Shown here piece by piece: positions 42,744-51,635 of a DNA stretch of 64,000 bases (position 1 is its first letter; each line of letters begins with the position of its first letter). The position numbers were made by a program, and so were the translations under genes. The DNA comes from a bacterium. Lineage in GTDB: Bacteria > Armatimonadota > Fimbriimonadia > Fimbriimonadales > Fimbriimonadaceae. A model generated the notes under the pieces. The model made no database searches. It had not been told where the DNA came from and worked only from the letters and a program-made list of their open reading frames with translations. Location of the stretch: positions 62,001-126,000 of the forward strand of contig PNMZ01000002.1 in the NCBI GenBank assembly GCA_013823945.1. Direction: 5' to 3'.

Positions 42744-43669
42744 TGGTGATGTCGCACGTTCCGGTCATGGCGCGCGAAGTGATGGATATCTTGCCGCTGC
42801 GTCCAGGGGCAACGGCGGTTGATGGCACTTTGGGTTTGGCTGGCCATGGAAAGATGATGTGTGAGCGAATTGCTCCCGGTGGTTTGTTTGTGGGTTTGGA
42901 CTGGGATGATGAGATGCTTTCCGAAGCGAAGTCTCGTTTGGTGGATGTAAAAGGGGTTGAAGTTCGGTTATTTCGGACGGATTATCGGTCTTTGCGGAGC
43001 AAGTTGGACCTTGCGTGTTCGGAGGCAGGCCGCGTCCCGGAGGCGGACGCGGTGCTGCTTGATCTTGGTTTGAACAATGCTCAGATAGAGGATGGTGATC
43101 GGGGGATTTCCTTTCGGCAGGAGGGCGACCTTGATATGCGCATGGATCGTTCTAAGGGCGAACCCGCTAGCGCGGTTTTGAATCGTATTTCACCCATCGA
43201 GCTTGAGAAAGCGTTGTGGAATTTCGGCGATGAGAGATGGGCCAAGCGAATTGCGCAGGTGGTAGTCGATCGGCGCAAAAATCATCCTTTGCGAACGACT
43301 GAGGATTTGGTGGATTGCGTTTTGGCGGCGGTTCCGGCGGCGAAAAGGGATAAGCGAATTCATCCTGCGACGAGGACGTTTCAAGCGGTTCGAATTTTGG
43401 TCAATGGGGAGCTTGACGAGCTTGATGAAGCTCTGTCGGATGCGGGACGATGCCTTGCGCCGGGAGGCGTGATGGTTATTCTATCCTATCATTCGGGAGA
43501 AGACAGGGCGGCAAAAGCAGCGATTAGGGATCTGGTGAATGGTGGGGGGTTTGAAGCGATTTACAAAAAACCATTACGACCGCAGGCGGATGAGATTGCC
43601 GTGAACGGAAAGGCGCGGAGCGCGATCATGCGCGCCGTTCGCCGGATTAAGGACGAGACAACATTATGA
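42743..43669 (+). CDS. rsmH: 16S rRNA (cytosine-1402-N4)-methyltransferase
   Basis: The 308-residue SAM-dependent enzyme methylates N4 of C1402 in 16S rRNA. Features are HVPVMAREVMDILPLRPG at the start, VDGTLGLAGHG for SAM binding, DAVLLDLGLNNAQIEDGDRGISFRQEGDLDMRMD, RVFHPATRTFQAVRI-like IHPATRTFQAVRILVN and VILSYHSGEDR. RsmH usually follows mraZ in dcw clusters, as here. Its stop overlaps the start of the ftsL-like gene (ATGA). Confidence 0.95.
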   Translation: MVMSHVPVMAREVMDILPLRPGATAVDGTLGLAGHGKMMCERIAPGGLFVGLDWDDEMLSEAKSRLVDVKGVEVRLFRTDYRSLRSKLDLACSEAGRVPEADAVLLDLGLNNAQIEDGDRGISFRQEGDLDMRMDRSKGEPASAVLNRISPIELEKALWNFGDERWAKRIAQVVVDRRKNHPLRTTEDLVDCVLAAVPAAKRDKRIHPATRTFQAVRILVNGELDELDEALSDAGRCLAPGGVMVILSYHSGEDRAAKAAIRDLVNGGGFEAIYKKPLRPQADEIAVNGKARSAIMRAVRRIKDETTL

Positions 43670-44109
43670 GTGCAGCACCCTACATTACAGTCCGAGAGCG
43701 AGTGGCTGAGACCAAGAAAACGGCTCCTCGTGGACAACGAGTTCGCAAGGCCGAGAGTGTTCGCGTTGTAGCGCGACCGGCGAAGAAAAAGTCGCACTCC
43801 AAAAGTGTTTCGACGTTTGGTTTGTCCACGATTGAATTTGCGATGGCTCAGGCCGTGACGTTCGTTGTCTTGGCAGTTGCGACGTTCATGATGTCGGTTT
43901 TGCTTGGCAATACCATGGGAGAGTTTGAGCGGCGCAAAGCCGTTGATGCGGGAACTAAAGTGAAGGTCGCTGAGGCAGATATGGTGCGACTTCGCGAGCA
44001 ATATGACCGTCTGAACAGTGCTTCTGACATTGGTGACTGGGCGATAGCGCGGGGGTTCACTCCGGCTTATGGGTTGGGGGCAAGTGAAGGATATGTCGCG
44101 GCGGATTAA
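43666..44109 (+). CDS. FtsL-like bitopic division protein
   Basis: The 147-residue protein has a long basic N-terminal tail (about 1-45), one transmembrane helix (about 60-82) and a coiled-coil stretch after it (VKVAEADMVRLREQYDRLNSAS), the layout of FtsL, which with FtsB and FtsQ recruits the septal synthases. Sequence of FtsL is poorly conserved, so the call rests on position between rsmH and the PBP gene and on architecture. Its start overlaps rsmH by four bases and its end overlaps the PBP gene. Confidence 0.7.
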   Translation: MSAAPYITVRERVAETKKTAPRGQRVRKAESVRVVARPAKKKSHSKSVSTFGLSTIEFAMAQAVTFVVLAVATFMMSVLLGNTMGEFERRKAVDAGTKVKVAEADMVRLREQYDRLNSASDIGDWAIARGFTPAYGLGASEGYVAAD

Positions 44110-45850
44110 GAAGTCAGGTGGGCAAGCTCAATCGACGAGGGCCATGACCCGTCCCGTTGGTTGGATGTTGGGAGTGGGGTTTTTGGCGGCGGCTTTGAGT
44201 CAGGCCAATGTGCAGGTGGTCAATCGTCGGACAGTGATGACGAATGCCCTCGAGAAGGGGCGTTATGAGATTGAAGATGATCTGATGGCTCGGCGCGGCT
44301 CGATTTTTTCGAGTGACGGGATGATCATGGCGCAGAATCAGGATGTTTATCGATTTCAGTTGTTTTATGATCGCCTTCCAAAATCGCCGGGGTTTTTTGC
44401 AGAGTTAAGCCTGGCGACGGGAATTTCGGTGGATGATTTGCGCCGTCCGGCAATGCTAGGGGAAAAGAAGCGAGCTTGGAAGTCGCCGATTGTCGGAAGC
44501 GAGGCTAAAGCTGTTCGGTCGTTGATGCGGCGATGGAATGCGGACGGAGTGTCTCTGGAGAAAGTCTTGGTGCGAAGCTATCCTTTGGGATGGACGGCGA
44601 GTGGCATAGTCGGTTTGGTACGAGCGGATAAAGCGATCAACGGTCTTGAGAAAAGCTTAGATTCTGCAATGGGGGGTCAGGATGGGGAAGTCCGCGGATT
44701 TATTGACCGAACCGGAGCCTTTATGGCGGTTGAAGATCACGACCTGCAAAAACTGGTTCAGGGCAAAGATGTTACGTTAACGATAGATAGCATCTTGCAG
44801 AACGAGGCGAGTTTGGCGGTTCGACATGCGGTGGAGAGCAACAATGCAGAAAGTGGAGCAGCCGTGGCCATTGATCCGAAGACGGGCGATATTTTGGCAA
44901 TGGCAAACTTTCCTACTTTTGATCCGGAAGGGACGATTCATGACAATGAGGATATGAATGTTGCTTACCGCGCACTTTTTGAGCCGGGTTCGACATTCAA
45001 GGTGATGACGCTGGCCAAGACCCTCGACATGGGTGGATATGGGCAACGGGATCGGATGCAATGTGGTGGATCGATCACAGTGCCGGGGAAAACTATCCGG
45101 TGTTCTCACGGTGCGCATGGCGATATCGATTGGGAGAAAGCGATTGCGGAGAGCTGTAACGTTGCAGCTTCTCGATGGGCGCAGAAGATCGGAACGGCTG
45201 AGATGCGGCAGTTTGTGACAGATTTAGGCTTGTTGGAAAAACCGAATCTTGGTTTGCCGTGGGAAATGGCGGGGCGGCACAACGAGAACGATCCAGCTAA
45301 GGCAATGCAACTAGCGAATAACGGATTTGGTCAGGCTATGAATGCGACCCCGATTGCGTTGGCAAGTGCTTATTCGAGTTTGGCAAATGGGGGAGTTCGA
45401 ATGGAGCCACGGCTTTTGGCAAAGGTTGGAGATCGGGAAACTCCCGTGAAAGAAGCGGGTCGAATCTTCTCGATTGAAACTTCGGAGTATGTCCGTGAAC
45501 TCATGATCGCGACGATTGAAAAAGACTTCGGAACGGGGAAAGGTTTGCGAATCTCAGGGTATCAGCTGGCGGGCAAGACGGGTACGGCGCAGAAGTTGCA
45601 GGGTGGGCGGATGGTTGGCTATGTCTCGAACTTTGTTGGGATGGTGCCAGCTCATGATCCGAAGGCGGTGATCTTGGTGATGATTAACGACCCAAAGGGC
45701 GGCTCGTATTACGGGGGATCGGTTGCGGGTCCGGTCTTTGCACGACTTGCAAAGACGGTGATTCGACGTTACGGAATTGCACCAGATTCTGAGCGAATTC
45801 CACGAGGGCCGAAGCTCCCGGTGGAAATCTCGGCGGGCGACGGGCGGTAG
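44069..45850 (+). CDS. ftsI: Class B penicillin-binding protein (FtsI-type)
   Basis: This septal transpeptidase of about 593 residues crosslinks peptidoglycan at division. It has an N-terminal membrane anchor (about 31-45), a dimerisation domain from RRGSIFSSDG, and the transpeptidase domain with EPGSTFKVM (active Ser308, Lys311), SCN in AESCNVAAS and the AGKTGTAQK (KTG) motif. I see no PASTA domain after the transpeptidase. Two starts are possible: ATG at 44069, overlapping the ftsL-like gene by 41 bases, and ATG at 44093 (numbering given from 44069). Neither has a good ribosome binding site. Confidence 0.93.
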   Translation: MGWGQVKDMSRRIKKSGGQAQSTRAMTRPVGWMLGVGFLAAALSQANVQVVNRRTVMTNALEKGRYEIEDDLMARRGSIFSSDGMIMAQNQDVYRFQLFYDRLPKSPGFFAELSLATGISVDDLRRPAMLGEKKRAWKSPIVGSEAKAVRSLMRRWNADGVSLEKVLVRSYPLGWTASGIVGLVRADKAINGLEKSLDSAMGGQDGEVRGFIDRTGAFMAVEDHDLQKLVQGKDVTLTIDSILQNEASLAVRHAVESNNAESGAAVAIDPKTGDILAMANFPTFDPEGTIHDNEDMNVAYRALFEPGSTFKVMTLAKTLDMGGYGQRDRMQCGGSITVPGKTIRCSHGAHGDIDWEKAIAESCNVAASRWAQKIGTAEMRQFVTDLGLLEKPNLGLPWEMAGRHNENDPAKAMQLANNGFGQAMNATPIALASAYSSLANGGVRMEPRLLAKVGDRETPVKEAGRIFSIETSEYVRELMIATIEKDFGTGKGLRISGYQLAGKTGTAQKLQGGRMVGYVSNFVGMVPAHDPKAVILVMINDPKGGSYYGGSVAGPVFARLAKTVIRRYGIAPDSERIPRGPKLPVEISAGDGR

Positions 45851-45861
45851 AGTATCCGGTT

Positions 45862-47358
45862 GTGAGTGAGTATCGGATCAGCGAGATTGCATCGGCTTTG
45901 GGATTGCTGAAAGCCGAGATTGTTGTTGGGGTTGATCCGGTTGTGAAGGGCGTTCGCGCTGATTCTCGGCTCGTTGAATCGGGAGATATCTATGTATGTA
46001 TGCCGAGTGCGAGCCGAGACACTCATCAATTTTTGCCGGAGGTCGCTCGTGCGGGGGCGGTTGCCGCGGTAGTTCATTCTCAATCGGCGTTGAAATATGC
46101 CCAGGGGCTCGGGTTGGCGGCAATCTGGGTTGAACCGAGGGGGAGTCGATTCAATTTTGTTGTGGGGCACTTGTGTCGGTTGATCTTTGGCGATCCAAGT
46201 CTTAAGATGAGGGTTATTGGGGTTACGGGGACAAACGGAAAAACGACAACGGCTTGGTTGATGCGTCAGGCACTGGCGAACTTGGGGCGGAAAGCGGCTT
46301 ATCTTGGGACTCTGGGTTATTTGGATGACGATGGCTTGCGAGAGGGAGCGAATACGACGCCTTTTCCGGTTGAGCTTTGGGGTGTTTTGGCGGATGCTGC
46401 GGAATCAGGGGTGACAGACCTTATTTTGGAGGCGAGTAGTCACGCATTGCAGGAGCGACGTCTGGCAGGTGTGAGCTTTGATGCGGGGGTCTTTTTGAAC
46501 CTGACTCAAGACCATTTGGATTTCCATGGTTCGATGGAGAACTATGCGGCGGCGAAGAAGTTGCTGTTTACAGAATGGGCAGCGTTTAGCGAGAAACCTT
46601 ATGTCGGCGTGATCAATTGCGAGGATGATCGGGGTTTGGAATGGTTACGGGAATTGCCTTGTCGAAGCTTGAGCTTTGGTGCGACAGTAGATGCCGATGT
46701 TTTGGTTGCGGCTCAATCGGTGGGGGTTGATCGGATTGAACTTGGAGTCCGTCTGGGTGACGAATCGGAAGATGTGACGGTTTCGCTTGGTGGTGGATTC
46801 AACGTTCAGAATTCATCGGCCAGTGTTGCAACGCTAGTTGGTTTAGGATATTCGTTGTCAGAGATTGGGGTAGCGATGAGTTCGGTCAAGCCGGCACCGG
46901 GACGGTTTGAGCCGGTTTTGAGCGAAACGGGAATTTCCGTCATTGTTGACTATGCCCATACGCCGGATGCTTTGGAGCAACTTTTGGGGACTGTGCGTGA
47001 TCTCGGTGAAGGTAGGGTGATTTGTGTTTTTGGATGCGGGGGAGATCGAGATCGAAGTAAGCGTCCCAAGATGGCGGTTGCGGCTTCGGGATTAGCGGAC
47101 TTTGTATTTGTGACGAGTGACAATCCGCGCACTGAGGATCCAGAGAAAATTGTCGCGGATATATTGGTGGGAATGAGTGGGGAGTTTTCGGTGGAGTTGG
47201 ATCGTCTGGCGGCGATTTTTGCTGCAGTGAAGATGGCTCAGCGGGGGGATGTTGTAGTGATTGCAGGAAAAGGGCACGAGGATTATCAGATTATTGGGCG
47301 GAAGAAGGAGTGGTTTGATGATCGGGTTGTGGCGGCGGAGGCTCTGGCGGGACGATGA
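45862..47358 (+). CDS. murE: UDP-MurNAc-tripeptide synthetase
   Basis: The 498-residue ligase adds the third residue of the peptidoglycan stem peptide. Motifs include GVTGTNGKTTTAWL, HNQ-type substrates, SSHALQERRL, NLTQDHLDFHGSMENY, DYAHTPDALE and SDNPRTEDP. The DNPR sequence is the mark of meso-diaminopimelate-specific MurE, so the wall is probably DAP-type, which fits the asd gene in this window. It starts with GTG at 45862, 12 bases after the PBP stop. The spacer to murF is unusually long and holds repeats. Confidence 0.95.
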   Translation: MSEYRISEIASALGLLKAEIVVGVDPVVKGVRADSRLVESGDIYVCMPSASRDTHQFLPEVARAGAVAAVVHSQSALKYAQGLGLAAIWVEPRGSRFNFVVGHLCRLIFGDPSLKMRVIGVTGTNGKTTTAWLMRQALANLGRKAAYLGTLGYLDDDGLREGANTTPFPVELWGVLADAAESGVTDLILEASSHALQERRLAGVSFDAGVFLNLTQDHLDFHGSMENYAAAKKLLFTEWAAFSEKPYVGVINCEDDRGLEWLRELPCRSLSFGATVDADVLVAAQSVGVDRIELGVRLGDESEDVTVSLGGGFNVQNSSASVATLVGLGYSLSEIGVAMSSVKPAPGRFEPVLSETGISVIVDYAHTPDALEQLLGTVRDLGEGRVICVFGCGGDRDRSKRPKMAVAASGLADFVFVTSDNPRTEDPEKIVADILVGMSGEFSVELDRLAAIFAAVKMAQRGDVVVIAGKGHEDYQIIGRKKEWFDDRVVAAEALAGR

Positions 47359-47688
47359 GCTTTTTGGATGGCGTAGTCACTCCTAGGATTTCGGATCACA
47401 GCGTAGTTGAGGGATCAACCCCTCCCGACCCCTCTGGGGCCACCCCCCCAGGCTTGGGGGGGGGAATTCGCAATGACCTCACTCCCAACCCTCCCCGATC
47501 AAACCGAGGACAGGCTTTCTTGAAAAAAAGGGCGAGCGGGCGAACTTCTAAATCCCACCTGATTCCTACCCGGGCTTGGATAGGGGAGTTGGTCGGATTC
47601 GGTTTGAGTTGCGTGGATTTTATTCGAGGTTGTCTGGATCCCCGCCTTCGCGGGGAAGACGCGAGAAAGTCGTTGGTAGAGGTCTATT
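47359..47688. repeat. murE-murF spacer with dispersed C-rich/G-rich repeats
   Basis: This 330-base gene-free stretch interrupts the tight cluster. It includes a C-rich/G-rich element at 47416-47464 (ACCCCTCCCGACCCCTCTGG followed by a G-rich run) that recurs at 50041-50090, and a hairpin CCCCGC-CTTC-GCGGGG at 47640-47655, a type of short stem repeat seen in many genomes. A frame over the whole spacer (47355-47702) has no coding character. The elements are probably REP- or MITE-like; mechanism of spread is unknown. Confidence 0.75.
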
Positions 47689-49038
47689 ATGAGATTAAGT
47701 GAGTTTGCGCGACGGTGTGGGGGGAAATTTGTTGGTGATGATGATGAGATTGAGGGGTTTGCAACAGATTCGCGGGAGGTGAAGCCAGGGTTCTTGTTTA
47801 TTGCGATCAAGGGTGAGCGAGTTGATGGGCACGACTACGTGCGGCTCGCATTGGAAAATGGGGCAGTTGGGTGTTTGGTGGAGCGCCGGATTGGGCTGAC
47901 AGAGATTCGTGTTGATTCTATTGAGGATGCTTTGGCGCGGTTTGGTCGGAGTGTTCGGGATGAGTTCTCTGGGCCGGTTGTAGGGATTACAGGGAGCAAT
48001 GGGAAGACGACGACAAAGGAGTTTTGCGCGGCGGCATTGAGTCCCCTTGGGCCAGTTCTGAAAAACGTTGGGAATAAGAACACCCAGTACACGAGTCCGC
48101 TTTTGTGGGAGGGGCTAAAGCCGGAAACGGCGAGCGTGGTGGTTGAGATGGGGATGCGGGGGTTTGGCCAGATCGCGCACTTGGTGGAGATTGCGCGACC
48201 GACGATTGCGGTGGTCACGGTGATTGGCACGGCTCACATTGAAAAAGTTGGGAGTCGCGAGGGAATTTTGCGGGCGAAGAGCGAAATTTTTGCGGGGTTG
48301 CCCGAGGGAGGTGTAGGGGTGGTTTGGCGGGAGGATGATTTTTATGCGGAGCTTGTTGAGAAATGCCTAGCTCGGTGTGTGAGTTTTGGGGCGAGTCCGG
48401 AGGCAGATGTTCGGGTTTTGGGTTACCGGAGTGATGATTGGGGGCGATGTACGATCCGGCTTGGCTATGCAGGTGCCGAGGCAGAGGTCGAATTGCCGAC
48501 TTTTGGGCGACATCAGGCGATGAACGCAGCTTGCGCGGTTTTGGTGGCAGTGGAGGCGGGGGTGAATTTTGGTGATGCTGTAGCGGCTTTGGCAGGGGCT
48601 GATTTGCCGGGGATGCGGCTTGAAATTGTTCGGCGTGAGGGAGTGACGGTTTTGGTTGATACCTATAATGCGAGCCCGGATTCGACGGTTGCGGCTCTGG
48701 AGGCATTGGCGCAGGGGCCAGCTCTCGGTCGGCGGATAGCAATTCTGGGGGAAATGAAGGAGCTGGGCGACTTTACGGAAAGAGGGCATCGGCTGGTGGG
48801 TGCGGCGTTGGCGCGGGCGAATGTGGATTTGGCGATGCTTACCGGAGGTCCGACTCGTTTTATTTATGATGAGGCGCGGGCGGCGGGCATGAAAGAGGAG
48901 CAATTGGTCAATTTGGACGAGCTTGATTTGGGAGCAGTACGTTCGTTTTTGGATCGCTCGATTGATGGAGATACGGTTCTAATCAAGGGTTCGCGTGCAT
49001 TGGGGCTTGAATCGGTTTTGGAGGGATGGCGTGCGTGA
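47689..49038 (+). CDS. murF: UDP-MurNAc-tripeptide-D-Ala-D-Ala ligase
   Basis: The 449-residue enzyme adds D-Ala-D-Ala to the stem peptide. FATDSREVKPGFLFIAIKGER at the start, GITGSNGKTTTKEF for ATP binding, NKNTQYTSPL, VVEMGMRGFGQIAHL and NPVNASPDSTV-like DTYNASPDSTVAALEAL are typical. Its 3' end overlaps mraY by eight bases. It starts 330 bases after murE, so it may need readthrough of the repeat spacer or its own promoter. Confidence 0.95.
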   Translation: MRLSEFARRCGGKFVGDDDEIEGFATDSREVKPGFLFIAIKGERVDGHDYVRLALENGAVGCLVERRIGLTEIRVDSIEDALARFGRSVRDEFSGPVVGITGSNGKTTTKEFCAAALSPLGPVLKNVGNKNTQYTSPLLWEGLKPETASVVVEMGMRGFGQIAHLVEIARPTIAVVTVIGTAHIEKVGSREGILRAKSEIFAGLPEGGVGVVWREDDFYAELVEKCLARCVSFGASPEADVRVLGYRSDDWGRCTIRLGYAGAEAEVELPTFGRHQAMNAACAVLVAVEAGVNFGDAVAALAGADLPGMRLEIVRREGVTVLVDTYNASPDSTVAALEALAQGPALGRRIAILGEMKELGDFTERGHRLVGAALARANVDLAMLTGGPTRFIYDEARAAGMKEEQLVNLDELDLGAVRSFLDRSIDGDTVLIKGSRALGLESVLEGWRA

Positions 49039-50023
49039 TGTGTCTTTGGCAATGCTGGCGTCGCTGATGGCATCGGCGGTAGCGGCTCCGTTTGTGTTTA
49101 AGATGCTCGTGGCGATGAAAAGCCGACAGAATGTGAGCGCGCATTTGGCTGAGCATGCGCATAAGCAGGGGACGCCGACGATGGGGGGAATTATTGTCTT
49201 GATTGGGCTGTTGACGGGGATGGCTTGTACTTGGCGGGCGGAGTATCTGGGGGTTTTGGTTTTGGTTTTGGGGTTCGCGGCGGTGGGTTTTGCGGATGAT
49301 TTTTTGGTGCCGAAGATGAAGCCGGGGAGTCGGGGTTTGCACTGGGCGCCGAAGTTGGGTCTTGAGATTGGGGCGGCGGTGGGGGCGGCTTTTCTGACCG
49401 GGTGGAATGATCCGGTTCAGATGGGGGTGTTTGTTTTCTTGGTGTTGTTTTTGAGTAATGCGTATAACTTTAGCGACGGGCTTGACACTTTGGCGGGGGG
49501 ATTGGGGGTGATTTTGTCCGCTGGCTTAGCTCTCATTGTTATCTTCCCTCCGATGGCTGGTCTCGGTACGAAACTTGTGACTGAACTTTCTACACCGCTC
49601 TCTACGCAGTACTCAATAGTCATCATTTGCAGCAGTTTACTTGTCAGTTTTCTTCCATTTCTTTACCTCAACTCACCTCCGGCAAGGGTGTTCATGGGTG
49701 ATGTCGGCGCCTTGCCGATTGGAGCAGTATTGGCATGGATCGCTTCAATGTTGCTGCTTCCGACGGGGGATCCTACGGTCAATATCAGCCTATCAAATCT
49801 CTTTCCGCTCGCGGTGCTCTTCGGAGTGATGATAGCGGAGATTATTCCACCGCCTTTGCAGGTGTTTTGGGTGAAGGTTTTTAAGAAGAGGTTGTTTAAC
49901 TTTAAGACGCCGATTCACCATGCGTTTCAGGAGAAGGGTTGGCCGGAGACGCGGATAGTGTGGCTGTTCCATGTTGTTCAGGCAGGGTTGGTAGTTTTGG
50001 CATTGGGGATGATCTGGTTATGA
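49031..50023 (+). CDS. mraY: Phospho-MurNAc-pentapeptide translocase
   Basis: The 330-residue membrane enzyme transfers phospho-MurNAc-pentapeptide to undecaprenyl phosphate, giving lipid I. It has about ten membrane helices, KQGTPTMGG, FADDFLVPKMKPGSRGL (catalytic Asp pair), NAYNFSDGLDTLAGG, MGDVGALPIG and PIHHAFQEKGWPE. I start it at GTG 49031, six bases after GGAGG; an in-frame GTG at 48995 would overlap murF more. It is followed by a repeat-bearing spacer before murD. Confidence 0.95.
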   Translation: MRDVSLAMLASLMASAVAAPFVFKMLVAMKSRQNVSAHLAEHAHKQGTPTMGGIIVLIGLLTGMACTWRAEYLGVLVLVLGFAAVGFADDFLVPKMKPGSRGLHWAPKLGLEIGAAVGAAFLTGWNDPVQMGVFVFLVLFLSNAYNFSDGLDTLAGGLGVILSAGLALIVIFPPMAGLGTKLVTELSTPLSTQYSIVIICSSLLVSFLPFLYLNSPPARVFMGDVGALPIGAVLAWIASMLLLPTGDPTVNISLSNLFPLAVLFGVMIAEIIPPPLQVFWVKVFKKRLFNFKTPIHHAFQEKGWPETRIVWLFHVVQAGLVVLALGMIWL

Positions 50024-50261
50024 AGGGACTATTTGTTCGACAACTCCTCCCGACCCCTATGGGGCCACCCCCCACAGGCTTGGGGGGGGTGAAACTGCGG
50101 GCCTGCTATGAGGATTTAGGAGGAGGAGATGTCACATTAACTTGTCTCAACCCCTCTCCTACCCCTCCCCAAGCTTGGGGAGGGAGAGCTAACAGGCCCC
50201 TCTTTAACTTCCCCGGATCGCGTCCGGGGAATGCTATCCTCAGATTTGAGGGGGGTACCCA
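50024..50261. repeat. mraY-murD spacer with dispersed C-rich/G-rich repeats
   Basis: The 238-base spacer has three palindromic elements. At 50041-50090 lies a relative of the 47416-47464 element. At 50163-50184 is a perfect 22-base palindrome, CCCTCCCC-AAGCTT-GGGGAGGG. At 50211-50229 CCCCGGA pairs with TCCGGGG around five bases. The related C-rich phrase CAACCCCTCTCC opens the second element. I see no gene. Confidence 0.75.
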
Positions 50262-51635
50262 GTGAGCAGGGCCGAGTTTGCGGGGAAGCGGTTTGCGGTG
50301 ATTGGTCTCGGGGTGAGTGGAGTGGCGATGTGTGAGGCAGCGGTCGCGGTGGGAGCGATACCGGTTGCATTTGATGAGAAACCGAGTGATGTTCAGCGGG
50401 TGATGGAGGCGGCGGATCGGTTGCAGGCGAAGGGGATTGAAGTGGTGACGGGGTGGCATGGGGAGTTGGAGGGTGATTTTGATTGGGTTTTGGTGAGCCC
50501 GGGGTTGCCTCCGGGGCATCCGGTGATGTCGGCCTGGGCGGGGAAGATTATGGGAGAGATCGAGTTTGCGTACCGGATTGCTGAGGCCCCGATTTTGGCG
50601 ATCACTGGGACGAATGGAAAAAGTACGACAACAGTGATGCTTTATAAGTGTTTGCAGGATCATGGGGCGGTTTTGTGCGGGAATATTGCTGGAAGTGGTT
50701 ATCCGGAGCATGTTTTGACCGAATCGGCCCTGACTACTCCGGCGGACGGTGTTTTGGTGGCGGAGATTAGTTCGGCACAGTTGGAAACGGTAATTGATTG
50801 GTGCCCAAGAGTGGCGACAATAACAAATATTACAGAAGACCACCAGGATCGGTACCGGAGTTTTGAAAAGTATAAGACTGCTAAGTTGAACATGTTTAGG
50901 AACATGGGTGAGGGGCAAGTTATCGTTCTAAACTTAGACGAGGAGTCATTGGATCTAGAGTGGGCCGGATCAGTAGGTTTCATTGGATTCTGTCCGGACG
51001 GGGGATCGGGGGAGAATGCTCAAACTCGAAGGACTGATGATGCGCTGTGGTTCAGCGGAGAAGAAGTCAAGTTTGTTGACTTGCCTTTCATTGGTGAAAT
51101 GAATTTTGCGAATGCGATGACCGCTTGGGAGATGGCTTGCGCTTATGTGGGTGAGCCAACTATGGGTATGTTGCGGCGGTTGTTGGAGTTCCGACCATTG
51201 GAAAATCGGATGGAGCCTTTGGGGGCTAGAGATGGAGTGCAGGTCGTGAACAATTCGATGTGTACAAATCCGATGGCCGTTGTGAAGAGTTGCGAGAGTT
51301 TGCCGCAGAAGTTGCACATATTGATGGGTGGAAATACTAAGGAAGGAGATTACTCATCCTTGCAGAAATACTTGCATATAGCGGGCCATAAAGTGTATCT
51401 TTACGGTGACGATTCTGGGTATTTGAATTCGCTTTTGGGCGGAGGGTATCCGGAGTATTCAGATTTGCGGTCGGCGTTCGTGTATGCGGTGTCGGTGGCA
51501 GAATTTGGTGAGGTTGTGATGCTTGCACCGGGATGTGCGAGTTCGGGGCCTTATGCGAATTTCAAGGAGCGCGGCTCGGCGTTCAAACAAATTGCCAAGG
51601 AGTGGCTTGAAGATGAAGAGATACGGAAATCCTGA
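50262..51635 (+). CDS. murD: UDP-MurNAc-L-alanine-D-glutamate ligase
   Basis: The 457-residue cytoplasmic ligase adds D-Glu to UDP-MurNAc-L-Ala. It has an N-terminal Rossmann domain (RFAVIGLGVSGVAMCEAA), ITGTNGKSTTTVML for ATP, ISSAQLE, ITEDHQDRYRSFEKY and a C-terminal NNSMCTNPMA segment in place of the common NDSKATN; catalytic roles of those residues may differ slightly. It starts with GTG at 50262, preceded by GAGGGGGG, and overlaps ftsW by 23 bases. Confidence 0.93.
   Translation: MSRAEFAGKRFAVIGLGVSGVAMCEAAVAVGAIPVAFDEKPSDVQRVMEAADRLQAKGIEVVTGWHGELEGDFDWVLVSPGLPPGHPVMSAWAGKIMGEIEFAYRIAEAPILAITGTNGKSTTTVMLYKCLQDHGAVLCGNIAGSGYPEHVLTESALTTPADGVLVAEISSAQLETVIDWCPRVATITNITEDHQDRYRSFEKYKTAKLNMFRNMGEGQVIVLNLDEESLDLEWAGSVGFIGFCPDGGSGENAQTRRTDDALWFSGEEVKFVDLPFIGEMNFANAMTAWEMACAYVGEPTMGMLRRLLEFRPLENRMEPLGARDGVQVVNNSMCTNPMAVVKSCESLPQKLHILMGGNTKEGDYSSLQKYLHIAGHKVYLYGDDSGYLNSLLGGGYPEYSDLRSAFVYAVSVAEFGEVVMLAPGCASSGPYANFKERGSAFKQIAKEWLEDEEIRKS

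Noticed and set aside
47355-47702. A 115-codon frame over the murE-murF spacer
   Set aside because: It reads through the C-rich repeat elements, gives a Pro/Gly-rich peptide of the type such repeats give in any frame, and has no ribosome binding site of its own.
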